DNA of 64,000 nt, taken from NCBI GenBank assembly GCA_000302695.1, contig AMFN01000001.1:1-64000 (forward strand). The letters run 5' to 3'. A model generated the notes under the pieces. The model saw nothing but the letters and a program-made list of their open reading frames with translations, was not told where the DNA came from and did not search any database. Shown piece after piece: positions 18,253 to 26,053 of the stretch (the stretch's first letter is position 1; every line of letters begins with the position of its first letter). The stretch is from Enterobacteriaceae bacterium LSJC7. Lineage in GTDB: Bacteria; Pseudomonadota; Gammaproteobacteria; Enterobacterales; Enterobacteriaceae. The translations under genes and the position numbers were made by a program.

Positions 18253-20847
18253 ATGTTAGATACATATAATAAGCATAGGGAAGAGCGTGCTGCAATGGGC
18301 ATTCCGCCCAACTCGTTAACGGCCAGGCAAACGGAAAGTCTCATTAATGCCCTTGTTAATAATGAGTGCTGCGATCGCCAACAGTTAATTACGCTACTTA
18401 CGCATTGTGTTCCTCCGGGCGTCGATCCGGCTGCAAAGCTTAAAGCCGAGTTTCTGTATAAAATTATTAAGCAGGAATATAACATTGCGGAGCTTTCCGC
18501 TGAGCGGGCGATTGAGTTACTCGGGACGATGCAGGGCGGATATAATATCCAGCCTCTGATTGAGTTACTTGAAGATTCCACGTTGGCACCGCTGGCTGCC
18601 GAACAACTCCGCTTTACTATCCTGATCTTTGAAGAATTTAAAAGTGTTGAGCATAAAGCAACAAGTGGCAATGTATGGGCACAGAAAGTCATGGAGTCCT
18701 GGGCTAATGCCGACTGGTTCAGGCAACGCGATACGCTGCCTGAAAAACTGACATTAAAAGTCTTCAAGGTCGCCGGAGAAACAAACACCGACGATTTGTC
18801 GCCCGCGCAGGAGGCCTGGTCGCGCCCGGATATTCCTTTACATGCTCTGTCCATGCTGCGAACACCGCGTGACGGTGTATTTCCTGATGAACCGGGTGTG
18901 CGAGGGCCTCTGCAACAGCTTGAGGCGCTAAAAGCAGAGAAATATCCGTTGGTATATGTGGGGGATGTTGTCGGTACTGGCTCTTCACGCAAGTCAGCCA
19001 CCAATTCCATTTTATGGCACATCGGTAACGATATCCCTTATGTGCCAAACAAACGCAGTGGCGGGTTTGTATTTGGCGGAAAAATAGCGCCCATTTTTTT
19101 TAACACGCTGGAGGATTCCGGTGCGTTACCGATAGAAATGGATGTTTCAGGCCTGTCGAGCGGTATGCTTATCGACCTGTATCCCTATAAAGGTGAAATT
19201 AGGGAAAACCACAATCAGCAGCTTCTTGCCTCCTTCACGCTAAAAACAGATGTATTGCTTGATGAAGTTCAGGCAGGAGGACGGATCCCGTTGATTATCG
19301 GGCGCAGCCTGACTGCCAGGGCGCGAGAATATCTGAAATTACCGCCATCAGAGTGCTTCCGTCAGCCAAAAGCCCCTGAGCCTTCAACGGCAGGTTTTAC
19401 CCTGGCGCAGAAAATGGTTGGAAAAGCGTGCGGGGTTGCAGGCGTTCGTCCCGGCCAGTATTGCGAACCTAAAATCACAACCGTGGGTTCCCAGGATACG
19501 ACGGGAGGGATGACGCGCGATGAGCTTACCGATCTGGCTTGCTTAACGTTTTCAGCCGATCTCGTTATGCAGTCTTTCTGCCATACCTCGGCGTACCCCA
19601 AATCGGTGGATGTCACACTCCATGAAACGCTGCCGCAGTTTATGACTACCCGAAAAGGCGTGGCGTTAAAACCGGGCGATGGCATCATTCACTCCTGGCT
19701 TAACCGCATGCTGATCCCCGATACGGTGGGGACCGGGGCTGATTCTCATACCCGTTTTCCGCTGGGTATTTCTTTTCCGGGTGGCTCTGGATTGGTAGCT
19801 TTTGCCGCGGCTACCGGAATCATGCCTCTGGATATGCCAGAGTCGGTACTGGTGCGTTTTACGGGTGAAATGCGCAAAGGCATCACATTGCGTGATTTGG
19901 TTCATGCTATTCCTTTTTATGCCATCAAGCAGGGATTACTGACCGTCGAGAAAACCAATAAGTGCAATATTTTTTCAGGCCGCATTCTTGAAATTGAAGG
20001 TCTTGAAGCGCTGACAGCTGAACAGGCTTTTGAGTTAGCGGATGCCTCCGCAGAACGTTCTGCCGCTGCTTGTGTACTGCAACTCGCAGAAGAAAACGTC
20101 GCACAATATCTACGCTCGAACGCAGCATTGTTACGCTGGATGGTTAACCAGGGTTACGAAAATGCCGCAACCCTGGAAGCGCGCATTGCGCAAATTGAGG
20201 CATGGCTGGCTAACCCGTCTCTGCTCAGGGCCGATTCGGATGCAGAGTATGCGGCCATCATCAATATCGATCTGAGCGAAATCACTGAGCCTATCGTCTG
20301 TGCACCTAACGATCCCGACGATGTGAGATTGTTATCGCAGGTTGCCCGCTCACCCATTGATGAAGTCTTTATTGGTTCCTGTATGACCAACATCGGGCAT
20401 TTTCGTGCTGCCGGGAAAATCATGGCGGATTCAAAAGACATTCCGGTGCGGTTATGGTTAGCCCCACCGACGAAAATGGACGCACAGCAACTTTCCAGCG
20501 AGGGATATTTTAATAAATTTATTCAGGCTGGGGCCAGGATTGAGGCAGCTGGATGTTCTCTGTGCATGGGGAATCAGGCGCGCGTACGTGAGGGAAGCAA
20601 TGTTGTGTCAACCTCAACCCGTAATTTCCCTAACCGGTTGGGGACCAATGCCAACGTTTTTCTCGCTTCTGCAGAGTTGAGTGCTGTGGCTGCTATTATC
20701 GGCAAAATGCCGACAGTGGAACAATATTTCTGGCACATGGATAACATTGAGGAAACCCGTGAGGATACTTACCGGTACCTCAATTTCGATCAATTGCCTG
20801 AATATCAGTTAGCAACCAGTAAAAAGATTGATGTTGTCAGTTTATAA
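18253..20847 (+). CDS. AcnB-type bifunctional aconitate hydratase (operon-borne paralogue)
   Basis: This 864-residue aconitase B is nearly collinear with E. coli AcnB (865). The order is HEAT-like domain, swivel domain (VGDVVGTGSSRKSATNS) and catalytic domains. The 4Fe-4S ligands are present at Cys710 (GSCMTNIGHF), Cys768 and Cys771 (GCSLCMGNQ), and active-site segments such as TVGTGADSHTRFPLG and STSTRNFPNRLG are intact, so it should be catalytic. The start MLDTYNKHREER is chosen because it aligns with AcnB and follows AGGAGAG; upstream ATGs do not. The housekeeping acnB lies elsewhere in enterobacteria, next to lpd, so this is a dedicated second copy. Confidence 0.93.
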   Translation: MLDTYNKHREERAAMGIPPNSLTARQTESLINALVNNECCDRQQLITLLTHCVPPGVDPAAKLKAEFLYKIIKQEYNIAELSAERAIELLGTMQGGYNIQPLIELLEDSTLAPLAAEQLRFTILIFEEFKSVEHKATSGNVWAQKVMESWANADWFRQRDTLPEKLTLKVFKVAGETNTDDLSPAQEAWSRPDIPLHALSMLRTPRDGVFPDEPGVRGPLQQLEALKAEKYPLVYVGDVVGTGSSRKSATNSILWHIGNDIPYVPNKRSGGFVFGGKIAPIFFNTLEDSGALPIEMDVSGLSSGMLIDLYPYKGEIRENHNQQLLASFTLKTDVLLDEVQAGGRIPLIIGRSLTARAREYLKLPPSECFRQPKAPEPSTAGFTLAQKMVGKACGVAGVRPGQYCEPKITTVGSQDTTGGMTRDELTDLACLTFSADLVMQSFCHTSAYPKSVDVTLHETLPQFMTTRKGVALKPGDGIIHSWLNRMLIPDTVGTGADSHTRFPLGISFPGGSGLVAFAAATGIMPLDMPESVLVRFTGEMRKGITLRDLVHAIPFYAIKQGLLTVEKTNKCNIFSGRILEIEGLEALTAEQAFELADASAERSAAACVLQLAEENVAQYLRSNAALLRWMVNQGYENAATLEARIAQIEAWLANPSLLRADSDAEYAAIINIDLSEITEPIVCAPNDPDDVRLLSQVARSPIDEVFIGSCMTNIGHFRAAGKIMADSKDIPVRLWLAPPTKMDAQQLSSEGYFNKFIQAGARIEAAGCSLCMGNQARVREGSNVVSTSTRNFPNRLGTNANVFLASAELSAVAAIIGKMPTVEQYFWHMDNIEETREDTYRYLNFDQLPEYQLATSKKIDVVSL

Positions 20848-20898
20848 CGCTTTCTTTTCGCGTTACAGGCCGAGAAATACATCAATTCTCTATTGCCC

Positions 20899-20931
20899 AG
20901 CAGACGTTTCGTTACCTTAGAAACGTCTGCT
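20899..20931. other. Perfect intercistronic hairpin
   Basis: AGCAGACGTTTC (20899-20910) and GAAACGTCTGCT (20920-20931) give a 12-bp stem with a 9-base loop between the aconitase gene and the transporter. No T tract follows. Confidence 0.7.
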
Positions 20932-20961
20932 CTCAAGGAATGAAAGTTGTCTGGGTGAAAT

Positions 20962-22395
20962 ATGATGAAATCAAAAGCATTAAAAATAGTATTGCTGGTG
21001 TGTATCATATTACTGTCAGTCATGATCCCACCTCCAGAAGGGTTAACGAAGGAAGCATGGATACTGGCCGGCATTTACCTGGCTGCCATTGTAGGCCTGG
21101 TCAGTAAACCCTATCCTGAACCTGTTGTCATGCTTGTCGCCGTTGCGTTATCGTGCTTTACCGTTGCCAGGTTCGGTGATTCACCGGTGAAATCCGGCGA
21201 TGTGCTCAGCGGTTACGCTTCAGGTACAACCTGGCTTGTGTTTAGCGCATTCACACTCAGTGCTGCATTTGTCACCACCGGTTTGGGCAGGCGTCTGGCA
21301 TACTGGTTTATCTTAAAATTTGGTGGCACTACATTACGGCTTGGATACGTTACTGCATTACTGGATTTAATTCTGGCACCGGCCACGCCGTCTAATACCG
21401 CGCGAGCGGGAGGCATTGTTTTTCCCATCATTAACAGTATTGCGCGTGCTCTGGGATCAGATCCTAAAGACAGCCCGCGTAAAGCTGGCCGTTATTTGAT
21501 GGTTAATATCTATATGGTAACAAAAACTACCAGCTATATGTTTTTAACCGCATTCGCCGGGAATGCGCTGGCGCTACAGTTAATATCTGATATTTTTAAT
21601 ATCCATATTAGCTGGGTTGGCTGGATGCTTGCAGGAATGCCAGTTGGCTTATTGATGTTGGCCGTTATTCCTTATATTGGTTATAAAATTTCCCCGCCAG
21701 AATTAACGAAGATAGATAACGTTAAAATTGCAACCTCAGGTTTAGAAACTCTGGGGCCAATGAATATGAAAGAAAAAGGGCTGGTTGTCATTTTTTTCTC
21801 TGCACTTCTTGGATGGATATTTTCCCACTATCTGGGTCTGAATGCTTCTTCCGTTGCTATTATTGCAATGGGTGGCGCATTGCTGTTCAATATTATTTCC
21901 TGGAACGATATCCTACAAAATAAAGGCGGCTGGAATACACTTATCTGGTACGGCGGCATTATCGGCCTGAGTGCGACCTTAAGCAAAGAGGGCTTTTTCA
22001 AATGGCTGGCAGATTTTATGTCGCACCATCTCGACTTTTTGGGCGCCGGTAACGAGACTATCGTTATTATCGTCTTCATCAGTATCCTGGTGCGTTATTT
22101 GTTTGCTTCCGGTGGCGCGTATGTCGCGGCGATGGTACCGGTGTTCGCCACTGTGGGCCTGGTGACGGGAACCGCGCCGGTGCTGCTGGCATTGGCTATT
22201 TTGTTCTCTAACTCTTATGGCGGCTGTATTACGCATTATGGTGGCGCAGCTGGGCCTATTATTTTCGCCGCAGGGTACAACGATATTAAATCATGGTGGA
22301 TTATCGGCACGGTTGTCGCGTTGCTGACGTTTGTCGTTCATATGGTTGTGGGTTTACCCTGGTGGAATTTCCTTCTTAACAGCGGCATGTTGTAA
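20962..22395 (+). CDS. DASS-family di/tricarboxylate transporter (CitT/TtdT/YbhI type)
   Basis: This 477-residue inner-membrane protein has about twelve membrane segments and belongs to the divalent anion:Na+ symporter superfamily. Typical are LAPATPSNTARAGGI near residue 140, the first SNT substrate/sodium loop, and the second SNSYGGCITHYGGAAGP near residue 415. E. coli CitT exchanges citrate for succinate; YbhI and TtdT are close alternatives. As the last gene of the operon it presumably imports the tricarboxylate, possibly by antiport with a product. The start is at ATG 20962 or 20965. Confidence 0.92.
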   Translation: MMKSKALKIVLLVCIILLSVMIPPPEGLTKEAWILAGIYLAAIVGLVSKPYPEPVVMLVAVALSCFTVARFGDSPVKSGDVLSGYASGTTWLVFSAFTLSAAFVTTGLGRRLAYWFILKFGGTTLRLGYVTALLDLILAPATPSNTARAGGIVFPIINSIARALGSDPKDSPRKAGRYLMVNIYMVTKTTSYMFLTAFAGNALALQLISDIFNIHISWVGWMLAGMPVGLLMLAVIPYIGYKISPPELTKIDNVKIATSGLETLGPMNMKEKGLVVIFFSALLGWIFSHYLGLNASSVAIIAMGGALLFNIISWNDILQNKGGWNTLIWYGGIIGLSATLSKEGFFKWLADFMSHHLDFLGAGNETIVIIVFISILVRYLFASGGAYVAAMVPVFATVGLVTGTAPVLLALAILFSNSYGGCITHYGGAAGPIIFAAGYNDIKSWWIIGTVVALLTFVVHMVVGLPWWNFLLNSGML

Positions 22396-22411
22396 AAAAA
22401 TACCCGCGTTA

Positions 22412-22447
22412 TCTGTTTGCCTGGCATGTTCACCGCAGGCAAACAGA
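22412..22447. other. Perfect hairpin downstream of the DASS transporter gene
   Basis: TCTGTTTGCCTG (22412-22423) and CAGGCAAACAGA (22436-22447) are 12-bp perfect arms with a 12-base loop, 16 bases after the stop. No T run follows, so Rho-independent termination is doubtful. The rest of the 297-base gap to puuE holds the sigma-54 promoter and its upstream site. Confidence 0.7.
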
Positions 22448-22475
22448 CGTGAAGGTAGACTGATTGCGTAAACAT

Positions 22476-22488
22476 TGGTGCTACTGCA
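22476..22488 (+). promoter_or_regulatory. Candidate NtrC-type enhancer site upstream of puuE
   Basis: TGGTGC-TAC-TGCA begins exactly 125 bases before the -24 element of the puuE sigma-54 promoter. TGGTGC is the strong right half of NtrC sites such as those of glnA; the left half here (GCGTAA) is weak. The same half-site recurs at the same distance before the second sigma-54 promoter. Confidence 0.5.
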
Positions 22489-22600
22489 TAACATGGTCGA
22501 ATAATCGGTAAGTGCGTGGTAATGCGTTTGTATGGATGATATTCAGACAGACGTTCCGATGAATTTATCACCTCTTCGTCCCTCATCTTATCCTTCAAAA

Positions 22601-22616
22601 TGGCATGACTCTTGCT
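22601..22616 (+). promoter_or_regulatory. Sigma-54 promoter of puuE
   Basis: TGGCAT-N5-TTGCT matches the -24/-12 consensus TGGCAC-N5-TTGCW at all but one position, about 77 bases before the puuE start codon. Confidence 0.8.
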
Positions 22617-22692
22617 GAACTCGTGAACAGATGTGCGGGTTTTCATTATTGTTATACAGGGTGCAAAGCACCTGATGAAAGAGAGCGACAAC

Positions 22693-23664
22693 ATGCCGAT
22701 TGGTAAAGTACAAAATATTCCTCCGCTTAATGACAGTTATCCTCGTGACATGGTGGGCTACGGCGGCAGGCCGCCCCATGCCCGCTGGCCCGGTGGTGCG
22801 CGCCTCGCGCTGCAGTTTGTGCTTAATTACGAAGAGGGCGCTGAAAGCCACATTCTGCACGGCGACGAAGGTTCTGAGCAATTTCTCTCAGACATCATTG
22901 GTGCGGCGAGCTATCCCGACAGGCATATGTCGATGGATTCCCTCTATGAATACGGATCGCGTGCCGGGTTCTGGCGCATTCATGATGCGTTTCAGCGTCG
23001 TGGCTTAACCATGACGGTATTCGGCGTGGCAATGGCGCTGGCGCGCAACCCACAGATTGTTGCCGCTATTAAGCAGGCTGATTATGACGTGGTCAGCCAC
23101 GGCTGGCGCTGGATTCACTATCAGAATATGAGTGTGGACGCAGAGCGCCTGCACATGCAGCAGGCGGTGGAGGTACTGACGTCGTTGTTTGGGAAACGTC
23201 CGCAGGGCTGGTACACCGGGCGTGACAGCCCCAACACGCGCAGGCTGGTGGTCGAAGAGGGCGGTTTTTTGTACGACAGCGATAACTACGGCGACGACCT
23301 GCCATTCTGGAGCCTTGTTGAGTGTGCCGACGCAACGGTGAAGCCGCATCTGGTTATCCCTTACACGCTGGACGTTAACGATATGCGTTTTGCCACCGCG
23401 CAAGGTTTCAACACGGCAGAGCATTTCTATACCTACCTGAAAGACACCTTTGACGTGCTGTATGCCGAGGGGGAATACAGTCCAAAGATGATGTCCGTGG
23501 GTATGCACTGCCGCCTGTTGGGGCGGCCTGGGCGTTTTCGCGCGCTCCAGCGGTTTCTGGATTATGTGCAGAATTTTAACGACGTGTGGATCTGCCGACG
23601 CCAGGATATTGCCGAACACTGGATTGCCACGCATCCGTTTCAGCCTGCGGCAGGAGAGCGTTAA
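22693..23664 (+). CDS. puuE: Allantoinase PuuE (polysaccharide-deacetylase-like)
   Basis: PuuE hydrolyses (S)-allantoin to allantoate with a metal-independent fold of the polysaccharide deacetylase family, unlike AllB. The 323-residue protein carries SYPRDMVGYGGRPPHARWPG, LNYEEGAESHILHGD, SMDSLYEYGSRAG, VSHGWRWIHYQ, GWYTGRDSPNTRRLV and IPYTLDVNDMRF, all typical of PuuE. I use the ATG at 22693, which follows AAGAGAG; an earlier in-frame ATG at 22675 lacks a ribosome site. It heads the ureide block behind a sigma-54 promoter. Confidence 0.93.
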   Translation: MPIGKVQNIPPLNDSYPRDMVGYGGRPPHARWPGGARLALQFVLNYEEGAESHILHGDEGSEQFLSDIIGAASYPDRHMSMDSLYEYGSRAGFWRIHDAFQRRGLTMTVFGVAMALARNPQIVAAIKQADYDVVSHGWRWIHYQNMSVDAERLHMQQAVEVLTSLFGKRPQGWYTGRDSPNTRRLVVEEGGFLYDSDNYGDDLPFWSLVECADATVKPHLVIPYTLDVNDMRFATAQGFNTAEHFYTYLKDTFDVLYAEGEYSPKMMSVGMHCRLLGRPGRFRALQRFLDYVQNFNDVWICRRQDIAEHWIATHPFQPAAGER

Positions 23665-23762
23665 TAACGAGATGCAGCGCATTTCTCCCGCTGGCTATGT
23701 TGGTTGACGCCGGACTGCGACTGCGTCACCCTTGTGATGAAACAAACGTTACAGGAAGCGCC

Positions 23763-24602
23763 ATGAAACCTCTCGATCAGCGCCTGCGTGAATGCCTTGT
23801 TCAGCTTTCCCCTCAGGAGCAGCGGGTGGCGACGTTTATTACCGATCATTTTGACGACCTGATGGGTTACAACAGTGCCGATCTCGCCAGACTTAGCGGG
23901 GCATCAAAAGCCACCGTCAGCCGGTTATTTAAACGCCTGGGTTATGCGAGCTTTCGTGACATGCGCGATGAATTGCGCAACCTGCGCCAGAGCGGCATGC
24001 CGCTGACCGATGGCCGCGATGTCGTCCAGGGCAACACGCTGCTGGCACGCCACTACAAGCAGGAAATGGCCAACCTGACTCGCTGGGTGGACGAGCTGCA
24101 TACGCAGGGCTTTAGCGAAGCCTTGCAGGCGCTGGCCCACAGCCAGCGCATCGGCATCATTGGCCTACGCAACAGTTATCCGGTGGCGCTGCACCTGCGC
24201 CAGCAGCTGTTACAGGTGCGCGGTAACGTCTCCCTCCTTCCACAACCGGGTCAGACGCTGGCTGAAGAGCTGGTGGATTTTACCGCTCAGGACTGCGCCG
24301 TGGTTATTGCTTTTCGCCGCCGTCCGCGACTGCTGCGCGGTCTGCTGGTGCAGTTGCGCCAGCGCGGTATTCCAGTTTTGCTGATAAGCGAGCCTCAGAG
24401 CGCCACGCTGCAAGGGCTGGGAAGCTGGCACTTCACCACGCCGCTTGACAGCGTTTCTGCTTTTGACAGCTATTCCTGCGCCATGAGCCTCGTAAACCTG
24501 CTCGCTAACGCACTGTTGCACGACATGCTGGAAAGCGGCCGTCGGCGCATTCACCACATTGCCGGGCTGTATGGCGAGCTTGACGAACTGGAGCCGCGTT
24601 GA
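23763..24602 (+). CDS. MurR/RpiR-family transcriptional regulator
   Basis: This 279-residue regulator has an N-terminal RpiR helix-turn-helix (about 1-77, with LARLSGASKATVSRLFKRLGY) and a C-terminal SIS sugar-isomerase-like domain, from about residue 125 (IGIIGLRNSYPVALHLRQQL). Lying between the allantoinase and aminotransferase genes, it probably controls ureide catabolism; some Klebsiella and Pseudomonas purine clusters carry a similar regulator. The ATG at 23763 follows AGGAAG. SIS domains usually bind sugar phosphates, so the ligand in this setting is an open question. Confidence 0.9.
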   Translation: MKPLDQRLRECLVQLSPQEQRVATFITDHFDDLMGYNSADLARLSGASKATVSRLFKRLGYASFRDMRDELRNLRQSGMPLTDGRDVVQGNTLLARHYKQEMANLTRWVDELHTQGFSEALQALAHSQRIGIIGLRNSYPVALHLRQQLLQVRGNVSLLPQPGQTLAEELVDFTAQDCAVVIAFRRRPRLLRGLLVQLRQRGIPVLLISEPQSATLQGLGSWHFTTPLDSVSAFDSYSCAMSLVNLLANALLHDMLESGRRRIHHIAGLYGELDELEPR

Positions 24603-24611
24603 CGCTCTTTT

Positions 24612-24629
24612 GTGGTGCATCTGCACCAC
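24612..24629. promoter_or_regulatory. 18-bp palindrome, candidate NtrC-type site upstream of the aminotransferase gene
   Basis: GTGGTGCA-TC-TGCACCAC is a perfect dyad starting nine bases after the regulator's stop. It contains TGGTGC at 24613, exactly 125 bases before the -24 element at 24738, and read leftward gives GCTCTTTTGTGGTGC, a fair NtrC site. It could also be bound by the RpiR protein. Confidence 0.55.
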
Positions 24630-24737
24630 TTCTGCGGGCTACGTTGGTTCATGCCCTCTTTCGCCAGTCCCTGATTTTCTCTGAATAACCTGTCTCTTGT
24701 CGCAGTGATGGCGGCAGCGGCAGACTTTTTGTCAATG

Positions 24738-24753
24738 TGGCACACTCGTTGCA
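24738..24753 (+). promoter_or_regulatory. Sigma-54 promoter of the aminotransferase operon
   Basis: TGGCAC-N5-TTGCA is a perfect match to the -24/-12 sigma-54 consensus, 62 bases before the start codon at 24815. Confidence 0.88.
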
Positions 24754-24760
24754 AAACAAA

Positions 24761-24788
24761 TCACAATGAATCTTTTGTTTCACTGTGA
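24761..24788. repeat. Imperfect inverted repeat, candidate operator
   Basis: TCACAATGA and TCACTGTGA are inverted with eight of nine positions paired around a 10-base spacer. The repeat lies just downstream of the sigma-54 promoter, around the predicted start of transcription. It is a plausible operator for the neighbouring RpiR regulator. Confidence 0.4.
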
Positions 24789-24814
24789 ATGGACAACCGG
24801 AACAAGGAAACGCG

Positions 24815-26053
24815 ATGTTTGATATCCAGCCGTACCCGCAAATCAATCCGCCACAGCGCCTGCTGATGGGACCCGGCCCGATTAACGCCGACCCACGCGT
24901 GCTGCGCGCGATGGCAAGCCAGCTTATCGGGCAGTACGACCCGGTAATGACCGGTTATATGAATGAAGTGATGGCGCTGTGGCGAGAGATTTTCTGCACC
25001 CGCAATCGCTGGACGATGCTGGTAGATGGCACCTCCCGCGCTGGGATCGAAGCCATCCTGGTGTCGGCCATCCGCCCGGGCGATCGCGTGCTGGTGCCGG
25101 TATTTGGTCGCTTTGGCCATTTGCTGTGTGAAATCGCCCGCCGCTGTCGTGCCGAGGTACATACCATTGAGGTCCCCTGGGGCGAAGTCTTCACACCGCA
25201 GCAGATTGAAGATGCGATTAAACAGGTCAAGCCGCGCCTGCTGCTGACGGTGCAGGGCGACACCTCCACCACCATGCTGCAACCGCTGGCAGAACTGGGC
25301 GATATTTGCCGCCGCCACGGGGTGCTGTTTTACACCGATGCCACCGCCTCACTCGGCGGTAATACGTTGCTTTGCGATGCCTGGGGGCTGGATGCGGTAT
25401 CGGCCGGGTTACAAAAATGTCTTGGCGGTCCGTCGGGCAGCGCACCGGTGACCCTCAGCCCGCAAATGGAAGAGGTGATCCGGCGGCGTAAATGTGTGGA
25501 GCAGGGCATTCGTACCGCCTCCCACAACGATGGTGACGACGAGATGATTTACTCCAATTACTTCGATCTCGGGATGATCATGGATTACTGGGGACCGGAG
25601 CGCCTGAACCATCACACGGAAGCCACCAGCATGCTGTTTGCTGCCCGCGAATGCGCGCGCATCATTCTTGAGGAAGGGCTGGATAACACCATTGCGCGCC
25701 ATGCACTGCACGGTCGCGCGCTGGCAGCCGGGATTCAGGGCATGGGGCTTGAAGCCTTTGGTTCACAGGCACATCGCATGAATAACGTACTGGGCGTGGT
25801 TATTCCCGCGCAGGTGCACGGCGAGGAGGTACGCAGCCGCCTGTTACAGGACTTCCATATTGAAATCGGCACCTCGTTTGGTCCCTTGCAGGGCAAAATC
25901 TGGCGGATTGGCACAATGGGCTATAACGCGCGCAAAGACTGCGTATTGCAGACGCTGACGGCACTGGAAGCGGTGCTCAATAAACTGGGTTTTCGTACCA
26001 CGCAGGGCGCTGCCATGCAGGCCGCCTGGGATATTTACGAAGGAGCCGCCTGA
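24815..26053 (+). CDS. (S)-ureidoglycine-glyoxylate aminotransferase (HpxJ/PucG type)
   Basis: This class V PLP aminotransferase of 412 residues transfers the amino group of ureidoglycine to glyoxylate, giving oxalurate and glycine. The PLP lysine is Lys201 in GLQKCLGGPSG. LLMGPGPINADPRVLRAM opens the domain and DGTSRAGIEA marks the cofactor region. Serine- or alanine-glyoxylate transaminases look similar, but the neighbours favour the ureidoglycine enzyme known as HpxJ in Klebsiella and PucG in Bacillus. The start at 24815 follows AAGGAAA. Its stop overlaps the next start (TGATG). Confidence 0.88.
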   Translation: MFDIQPYPQINPPQRLLMGPGPINADPRVLRAMASQLIGQYDPVMTGYMNEVMALWREIFCTRNRWTMLVDGTSRAGIEAILVSAIRPGDRVLVPVFGRFGHLLCEIARRCRAEVHTIEVPWGEVFTPQQIEDAIKQVKPRLLLTVQGDTSTTMLQPLAELGDICRRHGVLFYTDATASLGGNTLLCDAWGLDAVSAGLQKCLGGPSGSAPVTLSPQMEEVIRRRKCVEQGIRTASHNDGDDEMIYSNYFDLGMIMDYWGPERLNHHTEATSMLFAARECARIILEEGLDNTIARHALHGRALAAGIQGMGLEAFGSQAHRMNNVLGVVIPAQVHGEEVRSRLLQDFHIEIGTSFGPLQGKIWRIGTMGYNARKDCVLQTLTALEAVLNKLGFRTTQGAAMQAAWDIYEGAA

